DNA from: Culex pipiens pallens
Taxonomy: Eukaryota; Arthropoda; Insecta; Diptera; Culicidae
Assembly (NCBI RefSeq): GCF_016801865.2
Contig: NC_068937.1
Location: 95,378,500-95,442,499 of the forward strand
DNA length: 64,000 nt
Direction of reading: 5' to 3'
The notes below the pieces were generated by a model. The model did no database searches and was not told where the DNA came from. It saw nothing but the letters and a program-made list of their open reading frames with translations. Below, one piece after another: positions 1-11,714 of the stretch. Position numbers and translations under genes: made by a program. Positions within the stretch are counted from its first letter, which is position 1; every line of letters begins with the position of its first letter.

Positions 1-725
1 TTCTGTTGAATTGTTCAGAACAAATATTCCGAATGTTTAAAATCTTGCTTTTTAGGTTATGCACCTAAGTCATTTTTCGTGATTTATGTTAGGCGTTCAG
101 GCTTTATTTTTGAGATTAAGGTATTCAAAATACCTTTCCAGAAGGACCAAATTTGGCGGAGCTGTTTATACTATCGAAACATGCAAGAATCGTAGGTAAA
201 TTTTTAAACTGCAAGTTTGAAAATCTGTATCTCAAAGGATTTCAATTTGCCCAAAAATAAAAAAAAGAAGATTCTTATGTAAAATCGTCCGTGGAACACG
301 ATGATCACCTTTAATTTAAAATTTAATCGCATGTAAATAATAATAATAAATGTATGTAAAGGGTTCAATTGCGCAAAATGCACCAAAACTTGAATCTTAT
401 CAATCTAATCGAAAATCTGATGACGCCATTCAATTCAGCGTCCCCTTTCCTTAAAAAATAGCAGTCGAGTTTTTTACTATCCAAAACATGGCCATTTGAA
501 AACAGAGTTTTTTTTTTGAAAAATTGTCGAGCATCGCAAAACTTTGGATGCAAAACTTTGGATGGTCCAATTTGGCTACAATTCGAGATTCTTGCATGTT
601 TCAATAGTGTAAACAGCTGCGCTAAATTTGAGCTTGATCAGAAGATGTCGATTTTGAATTCGTACTTTTTGCTTTCCTCAAGGCAACAATCCTGCTTGGA
701 AAATGAACTTCTTTCAGAAACGTCG
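1..725. other. AT-rich non-coding sequence, inferred Gdh intron
   Basis: I see no gene, RNA or clear repeat boundary here. Open frames are short and lack codon bias. Position downstream (minus strand) of the Gdh first coding exon makes it inferred intron. Confidence 0.5.
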
Positions 726-3700
726 TAGACCCACCTTCATGTATAACTATCGATTCGGAATCGAAAACTGAACAAATGTCTGTGTGTAAGGGCAGGGGGG
801 GGGGGGGATTTGGTCTTTAGAATGGACTTAGACCAACTATAAGGCAAGGGTCTTATAAAAGACTTGAAGTCTTTCAGCATCACCACACCAAATACGACGT
901 GTGAATTCACTGTATTTTGCGAGATATGAGCAGAAATGTAAATTTATTTATAGGTTTTTAAATAAGCTTTCTGAAAAGTTGAATTGTTTGAACAAGTATG
1001 TTCAATGTTTATAATGTTACTAGATGTTACTACCAAGGTAAACAAACAACAACGGAATCTTTAAATCATTAAGAGGCTTCACAGAAAAAAAAAATGATGG
1101 TAATATTCATCAGGAAATGGTGACAGATTTTGTGGCAAAATAAATGATAAATTTTACCTGGGGTGATGAATTTTCATCAGTTTTTGATGAATATTCATCA
1201 GGTTCACATTTTTACACATTTTTTATGTAATATTACACAAATAAAGAGGTAATATTCAACCTAACAAATTTTCAACATTCCAAAATTCAACTTTTTTTTT
1301 CTGTGTTGGTGGTGGAAGTGTTAAATTAAAATTCACTTGGGGGCAGAATGGACCACCCTTTTCCTGCCTTATAAAAACAATCAAAAGATACAAAATTTGA
1401 GCTAAATGGATTATTTCACTCCCGATAACTTCACAAATCACGTTTATGCAACGTTAGGTGATTTTTTAATTGTTTTGATGCTTATTTGTAAAAATAGTGT
1501 CTTATTTCGACATATTTACACTATTTTCAAAAAGGTTTGTTTTGGTAAGTGACTATTTTTATAAAAGTGGTCTAACTTCATGGAAACTTTGTTAGAAAGG
1601 TCCCTTAAGTCATTTCTTATCTCCCCGTCAACGTTGTATTAGACGAAATGGCTTGTTTTCTAAGGTGGTCCATTCTGCCCCGCACCCTGGAAAAGCAGTC
1701 GAAAAACATTTTTTTTTAAATTGCATTAAAAATAGTGGAAAGCTAAAAATTTTCATCAACCAAGCATACAACATTGCAATTTTGCAACATTGTAGGGAAC
1801 ATCCCAAAGCATAAGCCTACTACACTGAATTCATAAATTTGTATGTATTTCTATGGTTTTTGATGAATTTTACTTAGGCGGACCATTATGCCCCCCCCCT
1901 GCCCCTATGTGTGTGACCAAAATCCTTACTAAGTTTTCCCAGCACTGGCTTAACCGATTTTGTCCAAACTGGTCGCATTCGACTCGGTTTAAGGTCCCAT
2001 TTGGGTGTAATATCAAAATCGATTTTCCAGCACAGCATTATTTTAGTTCCTTTTGGGGTCCTAAACAACTCCCCAAAGTTTGAGAACGATTGGTTTAGTC
2101 CTCACTTTGCGCAAAGCGATTCAATTTTCCATACAAATTTGTACGGGAAAAATATTTTTTTTTGAATTTTGATATTTAAAAAATCCAAGTTTCACGCTGT
2201 ACTAAAACCGGATTCATATTCGGATGCTCTGCAAGGTGCTCTACAATTTTCCCCAAGAGAGTATGGTGCTAACTTGCTCCTGAAAGAAGATACAGCGTCC
2301 TCAAACTCGTCTAAAACGTGATTTTCGATCAAAAAACACGTTTTAGACGAGTTTTGAACACGCTGTATCTTTTTATAGGAACAAGTTAGCACCATACTCT
2401 CTTCGGAAAAGTTGTAGAGCACATTCCAGAGTATCCGAATATGAATCCGGTTTTGATATAGCGTGAAACGTGGATTTTTTAAATATCATAATTCAAAAAA
2501 ATGATTTTCCCATACAAATTTATATGGAAAATTTAATCGCTTTGCGCAAAGTGGGGACTTAACCAATCGTTTCCAAACTTTGGGGAGTTGTTAAGGACCC
2601 TATAAGGAACCAAAAAGTTGCTGTGCTAGCTAAATTTGGACAACTTTATTTTTTCCATACAACCATATTACACACTAAGGTCCCATACGTCGCTATTGAA
2701 TTATTTGAAGTTTTGATAAGTACTTCAAAATGTATGTATAAAAATGTAAAAATGTATAAAAAATGTTTTTAGAAATATCCGGATCTCACTTGAATGTATG
2801 TAAACTATCGTTGGTTAGGTAATCGAAAGACCTTTTCAACGAGTCCAAAACATTTATGATCTGGCAACCCTGTCTCGAGTTATGACCACTACATAAGTTA
2901 TACTTATGTACATTTTTGAAGCCGGATCTTGCTTGAATGTATGTAAACTATGACCAGATCCATCATTCCATCATTGGTTAGGAGACCTCCATAAATCACG
3001 TGGACACATTTTTTTGAAATAGCAGACCCCTCCCCTCCCCCCCCCCTCTAGGACAATTTCTATACAAAACAAATCTTTTTTTGTATGGAGCGTGGACAAT
3101 CGCTGAACCAACCATATCCAACATATCGAATCAGAATCGAAAACTGAACAAATGTCTGTGTGTATGTGCGTGTGTATGTATGTATGTGACCAATCAACTC
3201 ACTTAATTATCTCAGCACTGGATGAACCGATTTAAGCCAAATTGGACGCATTCTACTTGGTTTAGGGTCCCACAGATCAAGTTTAACTTTTTTTGAAGTT
3301 TTGATAAGTATTTCAAAAGTTATCCATAAATATGTGATTTATTAAATGTCCGGATGTCACAAAGGTAACCATATTTAACACCAAACTCCATCATATTATA
3401 TAGCATTAGAAAGATAGTCAAAAGACCTATCCAATGAGTCATAATCTTTGAAGATCTGGTATCCCTATCGAAAGGTATCGCCAGATAAGTGATATTTATG
3501 TACTTTTTTGAAGCCGGATCTCAGTAAACTTGATGAAAATAATGTCCGGATCTAACTTGTGACGCATACTTGAATTGATAATTGAAAAAACGAGTCAGAA
3601 ACTTTGAAATCTGGTCTCGCTATCTAAACTTATGACTACTTAAGTGATATTGATGTATTTATTGCGACTATCAAATTATTGTTTAATATTTATCTCAACT

Positions 3701-3735
3701 AGATTAATTAATTGTAGTGTGAGGAAGGCATTCAG
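726..3735 (-). repeat. Cluster of degenerate mosquito-type repeats (reverse copies)
   Basis: This stretch carries scrambled blocks of a family that is better preserved on the plus strand at 53185-53746 and 55425-56181. Shared landmarks are ACAAATGTCTGTGTGT (771-786 and 3149-3164), the phrase 'pathway' of imperfect ~150-220 bp internal repeats with GATCCGG/CCGGATC motifs, and a GAGGAAGGC end near 3722. Short fragments of a second family with CATAAATCACGTGGAC lie near 2990. A foldback (2021-2640) sits inside and is listed separately. There is no intact coding capacity. Confidence 0.6.
2021..2640. mobile_element. Foldback (long inverted repeat) element, ~620 bp
   Basis: The two halves are imperfect reverse complements meeting at about 2328. 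The innermost stem is AACTCGTCTAAAACGTG (2307-2323) paired with CACGTTTTAGACGAGTT (2338-2354). Outer landmarks are GGGTCCTAAACAACTCCCC on the left and GGGGAGTTGTTAAGGACCC on the right, plus CTTTGCGCAAAG on both arms. Arms run about 290 bp. No transposase frame is present, so it is a non-autonomous foldback or MITE. Confidence 0.8.
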
Positions 3736-4500
3736 TTAGTTTTTGTTAAAAACTTAAATCCTTCTGTGGAATTTTCCTCAAAAGTTTAATGCTTAAAATG
3801 ATTTTTGAATTTTTTGTGAAAAGTGTGAATTTCCTTGAAATTTTTTTTTCCTTCGGTTTTAGCTTTGAAAATGTCTAAGGTTTAATAACTGGCAAAAACT
3901 TTAAATTTATAAATAAATTGCTCTGAATTTCCACATTGTTTGAAACAAAACTGGTCATGAAAATTTTTGTGCTAGTTTTCAAAAATGAGCAGTACTTAAT
4001 GTTTGTGATACAGAATTCATTGAGATTCTTTCATACATGAGCAGTACTTAAATTATATTATTTGTAATTTCCTCGGGCTAGGGGATTTTTCGATTATGAA
4101 CTTTTTTTTCGAGATTTTTCTTTAAGATGTTTGACTGTTTAATTTTGTTTTTAGCATGAACATTTCGTTGAAACGCCTGAAGTAAAACTGTGATTATTTG
4201 AATTTTCTTAATAATGGAACAGTTTGTGAAGGATAATTTAAACTTATATTTTTAATAAGGTTTCGCATTCTACTTAACACAAGTAGATCATAAAAAAATG
4301 TTGATAAACAATCGTTAAGAATTTGTTATTTTATTGCAAGAGTAGAAACAATATTTTAGGGCGACAAAACCCAAAGTTCCAACAAAAGTTCTATAGAACT
4401 CGTGTTAAATGTTCGTAAGATATTGCATTAATTAACTAAGATCACCTCAAAGTCTGCCCCATTTGATCGCATGATTACCATATGATTTGAAGGCTAAACT
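3736..4500. other. AT-rich intergenic/intronic sequence
   Basis: Nothing recognisable was seen beyond homopolymer runs; no supported gene or repeat boundary. Confidence 0.4.
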
Positions 4501-5960
4501 AACAATAATTTAATTGAGCTCACGCACGTGTACGGCGCGACTCAACACGAACCGATAAGAAATCATCCATTTTGGCAGACTTTCTTTAAGTTCAATCCTT
4601 TTTTATTCATTTTATTTTTGTTTTCGGTCATGCTGTTTCGACCACCTCAAAAACCGGTTCCGTTTGGCTGGTCGGATTTGCCCGGTCTTCCACAACTCAT
4701 TTTTGCAATTCCGTTTCGCGCAGCTGTTTTGAACTCGCCCAGAAACCAGACTGAGATCATCCAGAGAGCAACAGCACATATGACTACACCGGTGTGAGTG
4801 GGTCATTAATGATGCATTCGATGGTTCAGTGGGGAACCGGTTTGGTAGAATTTTTAATTTCGATCATTGAAACGAGCTCGAGTCACCTGATTCGTTTCGT
4901 CTCTCCCCTGACAAAAAAAGGCTCGTATATCTGGTGGGTAAAACAACAAACGGACAGGCTTAAGACTGCTTCACGGACTTCCATCGCTCGTCACCTGCTT
5001 CCCCAAAAAAGACCGTACACGCCAGATAAGATAATCTGGCGTTGCTGGTGGTATGAGCAACCCTCTTGGTAACAACCAAATCGTGTTGCAGCACTCTTAT
5101 TTTTCAAGTGGACAAACCTTATCGTGTACGTAATTGTACTCGCAAGCAATAATCACCTATCTGTACCATATCAACCGGAGCGCGTTACGCAATTTGCCAT
5201 GGTTTGGCACATCCACGGGGAGATTTGCTCCTGAATTAACACATTTTGGACAGCACTTGTGTTTGCCAAAAGTGCAATGACGTCATTGTGATTAAATGTT
5301 GTTGTTTTTTATTCTTTCTAACACTTCAACTGGTGGCGGAGCCAAAAGTCAGGACTTCAGAACTTCAGGCAGCCATAAAATTTGTTTGTGTCCAGCGAAC
5401 AACTTGGAAACCCGATTTTGGCCTGTAACAACCTACCCCAGTCATTATTTGATGGCCGACTTCCATCATTCGATTGTGGATTTATGGTTATTGTCTGCCC
5501 AAAAAAAGAGGCGAGGTGATAAGAATCGCTCCAAAACAAGGCCATCAACCGGTGGAAAGATCACCGTTGCAGACGAAATTAGAGCATCCTCGAAAATTGG
5601 TCACCTGATTAGGGTGTTCCAATATTTGCTCGATGGAATCGGTTGGGCGAAATCGTGCACCTCGCGACACCACTCGAAAAGAGTTGTTTTGCTCAACTTC
5701 GATTGACTGAAACCGGTCAAATCGGAAGAGTAAATATTTGTCTGTGTGTGTGTCTGAGTTGCAAACAAGACCATCAGTGTATCAAAGTCAGTATAAATAG
5801 CTTGGACAAATTGACGACGGCGATCGCGCGGAGCGTCTGAGCCGGCCGGCCGGCTTAAGCGAGCTTAGTAACACGCAAGCTTAAGTCAACCGTCATCGGT
5901 GATAGTGGTAGTAGTTTGGTTGTTGGCGAATTTGGTGGTACTTATTTTTAGTGGAAAGTT
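4500..5960 (+). promoter_or_regulatory. Promoter-like block with TATA box
   Basis: GC content rises above the flanks and a good TATA box, TATAAATAG, lies at 5792-5800. Transcription start would be expected near 5822-5828, just before a GC-rich stretch with a perfect GCCGGCCGGCCGGC palindrome (5843-5856). Frames here look non-coding. If real it could drive a plus-strand non-coding exon, or be an enhancer or alternative promoter within the Gdh intron. The TATA is seen; promoter activity is inferred. Confidence 0.35.
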
Positions 5961-6799
5961 TGCAGACAATGTGTTGTTTTCGTCAAAAGGACTTGGGGCG
6001 ATGAGTCATTTGGGTTGAACTTTACAATGTTCTCGAACTCCGACCTACGCAAAATTGTCTCATGTTCGAAAACTTGCAACTAAGAAAAACGCGATTCTAA
6101 AAATGTCTTTTTCTTTTTATCAACAATTGTTTTATCATTTTACGTTGATTTTTATTTATTTTATGTTTACAGCTCATTAACGAACAAATCCTCATAAAAA
6201 TATGTTAATGATTATTTTGCAAGCTTAGTGCCGAATTTGAGTTTTATTATCATGTCTTGAGAAATTTGCAATATATTTAGCTTCAAAATTGTCAAAATAA
6301 TACTTGATTTTCATCAGCAAATCAATCTGCAGAAAGCATGAAAAAATGTCAAGGATTTTATTGGGTCCTAAACCTCATGTTTTTCACAATAAAAAAAAGA
6401 GTTGGAATGTATGACAACAGGTCGAAACATATAAGGTAGAATGGATGAAACGTCGAAATAACAAACTGTCAAAAGTTTGTTTTGAATATTAAATAAAAAT
6501 TGCAAAAATGCATAAATATGAAAAAGAAACAGTCATGAAAAGATGTTTTGTACGGTTTAAGTTATTTACACTTATATTTTCACTAAAATTTAGAATTTCA
6601 GGACAACATGCTCCTGAATTTTTGGAGGATTATTTTTTCGTTTGCTGGCTTGCCGGTAGCAGATTATAACCAATATTAGTGGTTTATTTATTGCTTTTTA
6701 TTTAGAAGAACTGCTCGTAATGAAGCGTGGAAAAACTCATAGAAACATACTGATTTGTTTGTACGAAAATAAATTCTACAAAAATATGGTGACTATTTT

Positions 6800-8715
6800 T
6801 GCACATGAGCAACGGTCATTCGATTTTTTGTTGTATTTTTTAATCTGGCTGAAACTTTTTTGGTGCCTTCGGTATGCCCAAAGAAGCCATTTTGCATCAT
6901 TAGTTTGTCCATATAATTTTCCATACAAATTTGGCAGCTGTCCATACAAAAATGATATGTGAAAATTCAAAAAATCTGTATCTTTTGAAGGAATTTTTTG
7001 ATCGATTTGGTGTCTTCGGCAAAGTTGTAGGTATGGATATGGACTACACCGGAAAAAAATTATACACGGTAAAAAAAATTTGGTGATTTTTTATTTCATT
7101 ATTTGTCACAAAAACTTGATTTGCAAAAAAACACTATTTTTATTTTTTTTTATTTTTTGATATGTTTTAGAGGACATAAAATGCCAACTTTTCAGAAATT
7201 TCCAGAATGGGCAAAAAATCTTTGACCGAGTTATGATTTTTTGAATCAATACAGATTTTTTCAAAAAATTGAAATATTGGTCGCAAAAATTTTTCAACTT
7301 CATTTTTCGATGTAAAATCGAATTTGCATTCAAAAAGTACTTTAGTGAATTTTTGATAAGGTGCACCGTTTTCAAGTTATAACCATTTTTAGGTAACTTT
7401 TTTTGAAAATAGTCGCAGTTTTTCATTTTCAAAAATTAGTGCCTATGTTTGCCCACCTTTGAAAAAAATATTTTTGAAAAGCTGAGAAAATTTTCTATAT
7501 TTTGCTTTATTGGACTTTGTTGATACGACCCATAGTTGCTGAGATATTGCCATGCAAAGGTTAAAAAACACGAAAATTGATGTTTTCTAAGTCTCACCCA
7601 AACAACCCACCATATTCTAATGTCGATATCTCAGCTACTATAAATCCGATTTACAATGTTAAAACATGAAACATTCGTGAAATTTTCCGATCTTTTCGAA
7701 AACAAATATTTTCAAAAATTTAAAATTAAGACTAACATTTCAAACGGGCCAAACATTTAATATTACGGCCATTTGAAATGTTAGTCCTGATTTAAAATTT
7801 TTGAAAATATTTTTTTCGAAGAGATCGGAAAATTTCACGAATGTTTCATGTTTTAACATTGTAAATCGGACCTATAGTTGCTGAGATATCGACATTAGAA
7901 AATTGTGGGTTTTTTGGGTGAGACTTAGAAAACATCAATTTTTCCTGTTTTTTAACCTTTGCATGGCAATATCTCAGCAACTATGGGTCGTATCAACAAA
8001 GTCCAATTAAGCAAAATATAGAGAATTTTCTCAGCTTTTCAATAATAACAAACATAGGCACTAATTTTTAAAAATGAAAAACTGCGACTATTTTCAAAAA
8101 CGTTACCTAAAAATGGTTATAACTTGAAAACGGTGCACTTAATCAAAAATTCACTTAAGTACTTTTTGATTGCAAATTCGATTTTACATCGAAAAATGAA
8201 GTTGAAAATTTTTTGCGACCAATATTTCGATTTTTTGAAAAAATCTGTATTGATTCAAAAAATCATAACTCGGTCAAAGATTTTTTGCCCATTCTGGAAA
8301 TTTCTGAAAAGTTGGCATTTTATGTCCTCTAAAACATATCAAAAAATAAAAAAAATTAAAAATAGTGTTTTTTTGCAAATCAAGTTTTTGTGACAAATAA
8401 TGAAATAAAAAATCACCAAATTTTTTTTTACCGTGTATAATTTTTTTTCCAGTGTAGTCCATATCCATACCTACAACTTTGCCGAAGACACCAAATCGAT
8501 CAAAAAATTCCTTCAAAAGATACAGATTTTTAAATGTTCACATATCATTTTTGTATGGACAGCTGCCAAATTTGTATGGAAAATTATATGGACAAACTAA
8601 TGATGCAAAATGGCTTCTTTGAGCATACCGAAGGCACCAAAACAGTATCAGCCGGATTAAAAAATACAAAAATTAAAATTAAAGAAAAAAGACCGATTCC
8701 GTAGAGAACTGCTCA
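6800..8715. mobile_element. Giant foldback with ~950-bp arms
   Basis: Left arm (about 6800-7750) and right arm (about 7765-8715) are near-complete reverse complements, with a ~15-bp loop between ACATTTCAAA and TTTGAAATGT blocks. Paired landmarks: CTTCGGCAAAGTTGTAGGTA (7014) with TACCTACAACTTTGCCGAAG (8468); GGACATAAAATGCCAACTTT (7172) with its complement near 8313; GTTGCTGAGATATTGCCATG (7535) with its complement near 7963. Open frames at 7106-7432 (minus) and 8124-8393 (plus) are the same arm read twice, not genes. A half-copy lies at 18003-18745. Confidence 0.88.
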
Positions 8716-9002
8716 CATGTTTCATGACATGAATTCAATACCAAGCGTTCATGAAAATGGGAACCACGAACAAAGTACATAGTTCAAAAACGTACACCAT
8801 GGAATCAACACAATTGCATGAACGCTTATTCACGATTTAGTCAACTCATTTTTCTCCGTGTAGAAAATTCACAATAATATTACTGAATTTTGTATAGCTT
8901 GTTCCACATTCAACCTTTTGTCCGTGTTCAATTTCGACTTTTTGTTAAACAAAACACAAAAAATGCAAAACATTTTGATGAATTGACAAAAAAATATTCC
9001 TC

Positions 9003-9210
9003 CTACTGGGGTGAATCGGGAATAAATTTTGAATAGGGACAGCACGTTTGGAATGACACCCATGATAAACAACACAGTTGGTTGCTCTGAATCACCCAAA
9101 AATATTAAAATGTGAAACCACCTAAAAATATTAAAATGTTAGGCTGCAACATTGCTAAAACAGCTGTCCCAATTCACCCCAGCTGTCCCAATTTAACCCA
9201 GGTGATGGTA
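9003..9210. mobile_element. Degenerate copy of the 215-bp TA MITE
   Basis: The ends GGGGTGAATCGGG on the left and CCAATTTAACCCAGGTGATG on the right, and an internal GGGACAGC, match the family found intact at 43800-44018 and 55092-55307. The left terminal bases are mutated and the middle has diverged. Confidence 0.6.
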
Positions 9211-9522
9211 TGGATTTACTTTGATTTTATTGTAAAAACGATGTTTTACTGTTTTCGAAATTTATCAAACATAGGCTTCTGTGGAAACCATGAGAAACGA
9301 TTTCATTCAGATTAAAGATTAGATTCAGATAAAATAAAACAAATTTTCCAGTAAAGACATCTCCAAACCACCTTTGAGCCAAAACTCATGATATCGATTT
9401 TTTTGTATTATTTGTTGATGTTTTTCTGAGAAATTGTTGAACATTCAATCATTTGATGAGTTCAAAATGATCTTGAAATCTTACAATATTTAAATAAAGT
9501 GCTTTTTCTCAAACCTAATTAG

Positions 9523-10466
9523 TAAAGAGTGAATTTTCAAAGTTAGTGAATTTTCACGATTTCGCGGACAGCGTGAAATTCGTGAAGTTTGAAGATTTCC
9601 GTGAAATCCTGTGAAATTTGTTAATTTCTCAAACTATTGCTCAGAATTAAAAACATAATAAATATTTCATCCACGAAGACTTTTTTAGTAAATTTTATTG
9701 GTTTTCAATTGAAAAGCCATTTGAAGAATTGTTAGCAAAACATACATTAGCATAAAATTGTTACAACGTTTACTGAGAAGTGAATACTACGAATACTTCA
9801 ATGATGTTAAAATCAGTCAAAGTAAAAAATATATTCTCGTAATCATCAAGCAGTTATTCTGATACCAAAAAGATATTTTTTTTTACAAATGTAGGCTTTT
9901 TAACCAAAACATGTTGTGATTACTTTTTGAAAGATCGCTCAGATTTTTTAAAATTAATTGATTTATTTTTAGAAGTCAAATAAATGATTAAATGAATAGT
10001 AGTTTTGATCTTTAAAGAACATTTCAGATTTTTTCTGAGTCCTGTTTAATTTTTACGATATTTGTTTATTTGGGTGAATGTTTTCTTTGGAAGTTTAAAA
10101 AAATCTCCTTTTTTGTTTGTGCTGTTCTGATTTTTAATAAGAACTTGATGATTTCGTCACAGATTACATTATTTTTGTCGTTTGAAAATATTTACAGAGC
10201 CCATCCATGAAGCAATGGATTTTTTTGGAAATTAAGAAAAGGTTTTTATTGTGTCACGTTGAACGTGTTTAGTGAAGCATTTTTATTAGCTTATTGAAAA
10301 ATAATATAATGAAGCATAAAAAGTAGTTTCTGTAATTTTTACAAAAGATTTTGAGGGTTATTTTAACATTTTACATGATCCGCGAAATTTCCGTGATATT
10401 TGGTGTTTTGAAATCAGGGTCCCCGTGAAATTTGCAATTTTTGAGCGTGAAAAATCACTAAGCCTA
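9523..10466. mobile_element. hAT-like non-autonomous element, copy 1 (944 bp)
   Basis: A perfect 8-bp target duplication CTAATTAG flanks it (9515-9522 and 10467-10474), as expected for hAT transposition. The right end, CGTGAAAAATCACTAAGCCT A, is shared with copy 2 at 39758-40774. The left end is odd: TAAAGAGTGAATTTTCA followed by AGTTAGTGAATTTTCACG, as if the terminal repeat had been partly duplicated. The interior is AT-rich with many GTGAAATT motifs and no transposase frame. It lies in the inferred Gdh intron. Confidence 0.8.
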
Positions 10467-10499
10467 CTAATTAGATAAAAAAAACACAACCGAAGTTAC

Positions 10500-11120
10500 T
10501 ACTGCCCATAAAATATCCAATTGACCCATTGCACTTTGGCCTTCATTAAGTTTCCTTCACAACAATGATTAACGAGGGAGGGGACCCACAAACGTTTTCA
10601 GATCAAAATCTTCAAGTCAACTATACAGAGAGCGTGCCCCCGTTGGCCCACTTGAAGCCAGCAATTTTCCACTCGGACGAAAGGAGTTCACAGAAAAAAA
10701 ACCTCCATCGCCCAAAGCAGGGAAGCGAGCTCAAATAGAAGAAAGAAAGAGTGGGAGGAGGAAAATCTTATTCCTCCTTTCCCCCGGCAATTGATGGCGT
10801 TACGTAACAGTTCCGTCTACGCGCTTCTTGGCCGCGCAGCAACAACCAACCGCGTGACAGAACAGGAAAAAAAGTTGAGAGGTTTTGGAAAATGCGGTAA
10901 AATTGAGGATAATGTTACTGATTATTAAGTTAAGTTAAATTTTTACAGAAAAGTTTTACCACATGAGCATAAAAATCGTTTCAAATGCCGTCGTACTCGA
11001 GGTTCGACTGTACCATCATATATTACGGAGGCCATCGCCCTTTCTCTCGCGAAAACTTTCCTTTCACAGAATTGGGCACCCCCCCAAAAAAAAAAAAAAA
11101 ACCCCAGAAGAAAAGGTCAC
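10500..11120. other. Intronic sequence next to the Gdh exon
   Basis: Less AT-rich than the surroundings around 10620-10870, with purine-rich and GCGCG-containing stretches, but no gene or motif that I can name. A run of about 16 A lies at 11085-11101. It directly follows the Gdh splice donor on the minus strand and is read as intron. Confidence 0.35.
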
Positions 11121-11124
11121 TTAC

Positions 11125-11560
11125 CTCCCTTGGTGGGGGTGCGGTGGGTGCAGTGCTGGGCCCGGTAGCCGGTGATCATCTCGTAGTCGCCGGAATCTCT
11201 GCGCAGCGGGAACGCGATCTCGATGATGTGGTCGCAGGGCTGCATCAGCATCAGGATTCCCTTGACCTTCTTGCGCTTCTCCTCGACCGACGCCTTGCCC
11301 TTCATGTCCTCGACCATCTTCTCCTCGCAGATCTGGCAGGCCCGGTGGAAGAACAGCTCGACCATGTCGAAGAAGCGCGGGTTGGCGGCCGTGGCCACAT
11401 CCTTCAGCCGGTCCGGAATCTGGTGCTGGGAGGTGTAGCTGCGCTGGGGCTGGGACTGGCCACTGGTGCTGGTGGAAGCGGTCGCCGTAACGGCCTTGAC
11501 CAGCGTGGACACCTCCTGCTTGAGGGCCGCACTCTTCGCGATCGTCTTCAGGTGGAACAT
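11125..11560 (-). CDS. Gdh: Glutamate dehydrogenase, mitochondrial: first coding exon (partial gene)
   Basis: Glutamate dehydrogenase interconverts glutamate and 2-oxoglutarate plus ammonia with NAD(P) in the mitochondrial matrix. Reading from ATG at 11560, 145 codons are open. Residues 1-25 begin MFHLKTIAKSAALK, basic and lacking acids for the first 14 residues, as in a matrix-targeting peptide. From about residue 60 the frame follows the animal GDH N-terminal domain: NPRFFDMVELFFHRA, VEDMKGK, VEEKRKKVKGIL, PCDHIIEIAFPLRRD and GYRAQHCTHRTPTKG. The exon ends at 11125 in phase 1 with donor GTAAGTGA (11124-11117). An acceptor, CCCCCCTGCAG, ends at 11575, so the start codon lies 14 nt inside the exon. 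The context before the ATG is CTCAAA. The family is ~500-560 residues; the remaining exons, including the catalytic GGAKAG lysine motif, are not found between 1 and 11120. Confidence 0.93.
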
Positions 11561-11573
11561 TTTGAGGGCGATC

Positions 11574-11577
11574 TCTG
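11574..11577 (-). other. Gdh: Splice acceptor upstream of the Gdh start codon
   Basis: On the minus strand a C-rich tract ending CTGCAG precedes AGATCGCCCTCAAAATG. This means at least one non-coding 5' exon lies at higher coordinates. Confidence 0.7.
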
Positions 11578-11714
11578 CAGGGGGGCAAGGTGTGAAAAGA
11601 AGGGCTCGAGGTCAACGAAAACGAAGTTGTGGTCGTGAACAGATTTTATTTGTTTTTTTTTTTGGCATATTCTTAATAACAAAAAAGCTAAACAAGTGGT
11701 TAAAAAAACACTAA

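Larger units (their letters stand above)
1..11124 (-). other. Gdh: Gdh intron (inferred, runs out of the window)
   Basis: The intron begins at the GTAAGT donor at 11124. No frame on the minus strand down to base 1 resembles the next GDH block (the conserved RYS and GGAKAG region), so the acceptor should lie beyond the window and the intron should exceed 11 kb. It is filled with the foldbacks and MITEs listed separately. Confidence 0.65.

Noticed and set aside
7106..7432. 108-codon frame, and its near-identical 89-codon twin at 8124-8393
   Set aside because: Both are the same foldback arm read on opposite strands; Lys/Phe/Ile-rich with no domain.
10985..11638. 217-codon plus-strand frame and other frames over the Gdh exon
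   Set aside because: They are shadows of the GDH coding exon, which matches the family on the minus strand with correct splice sites.
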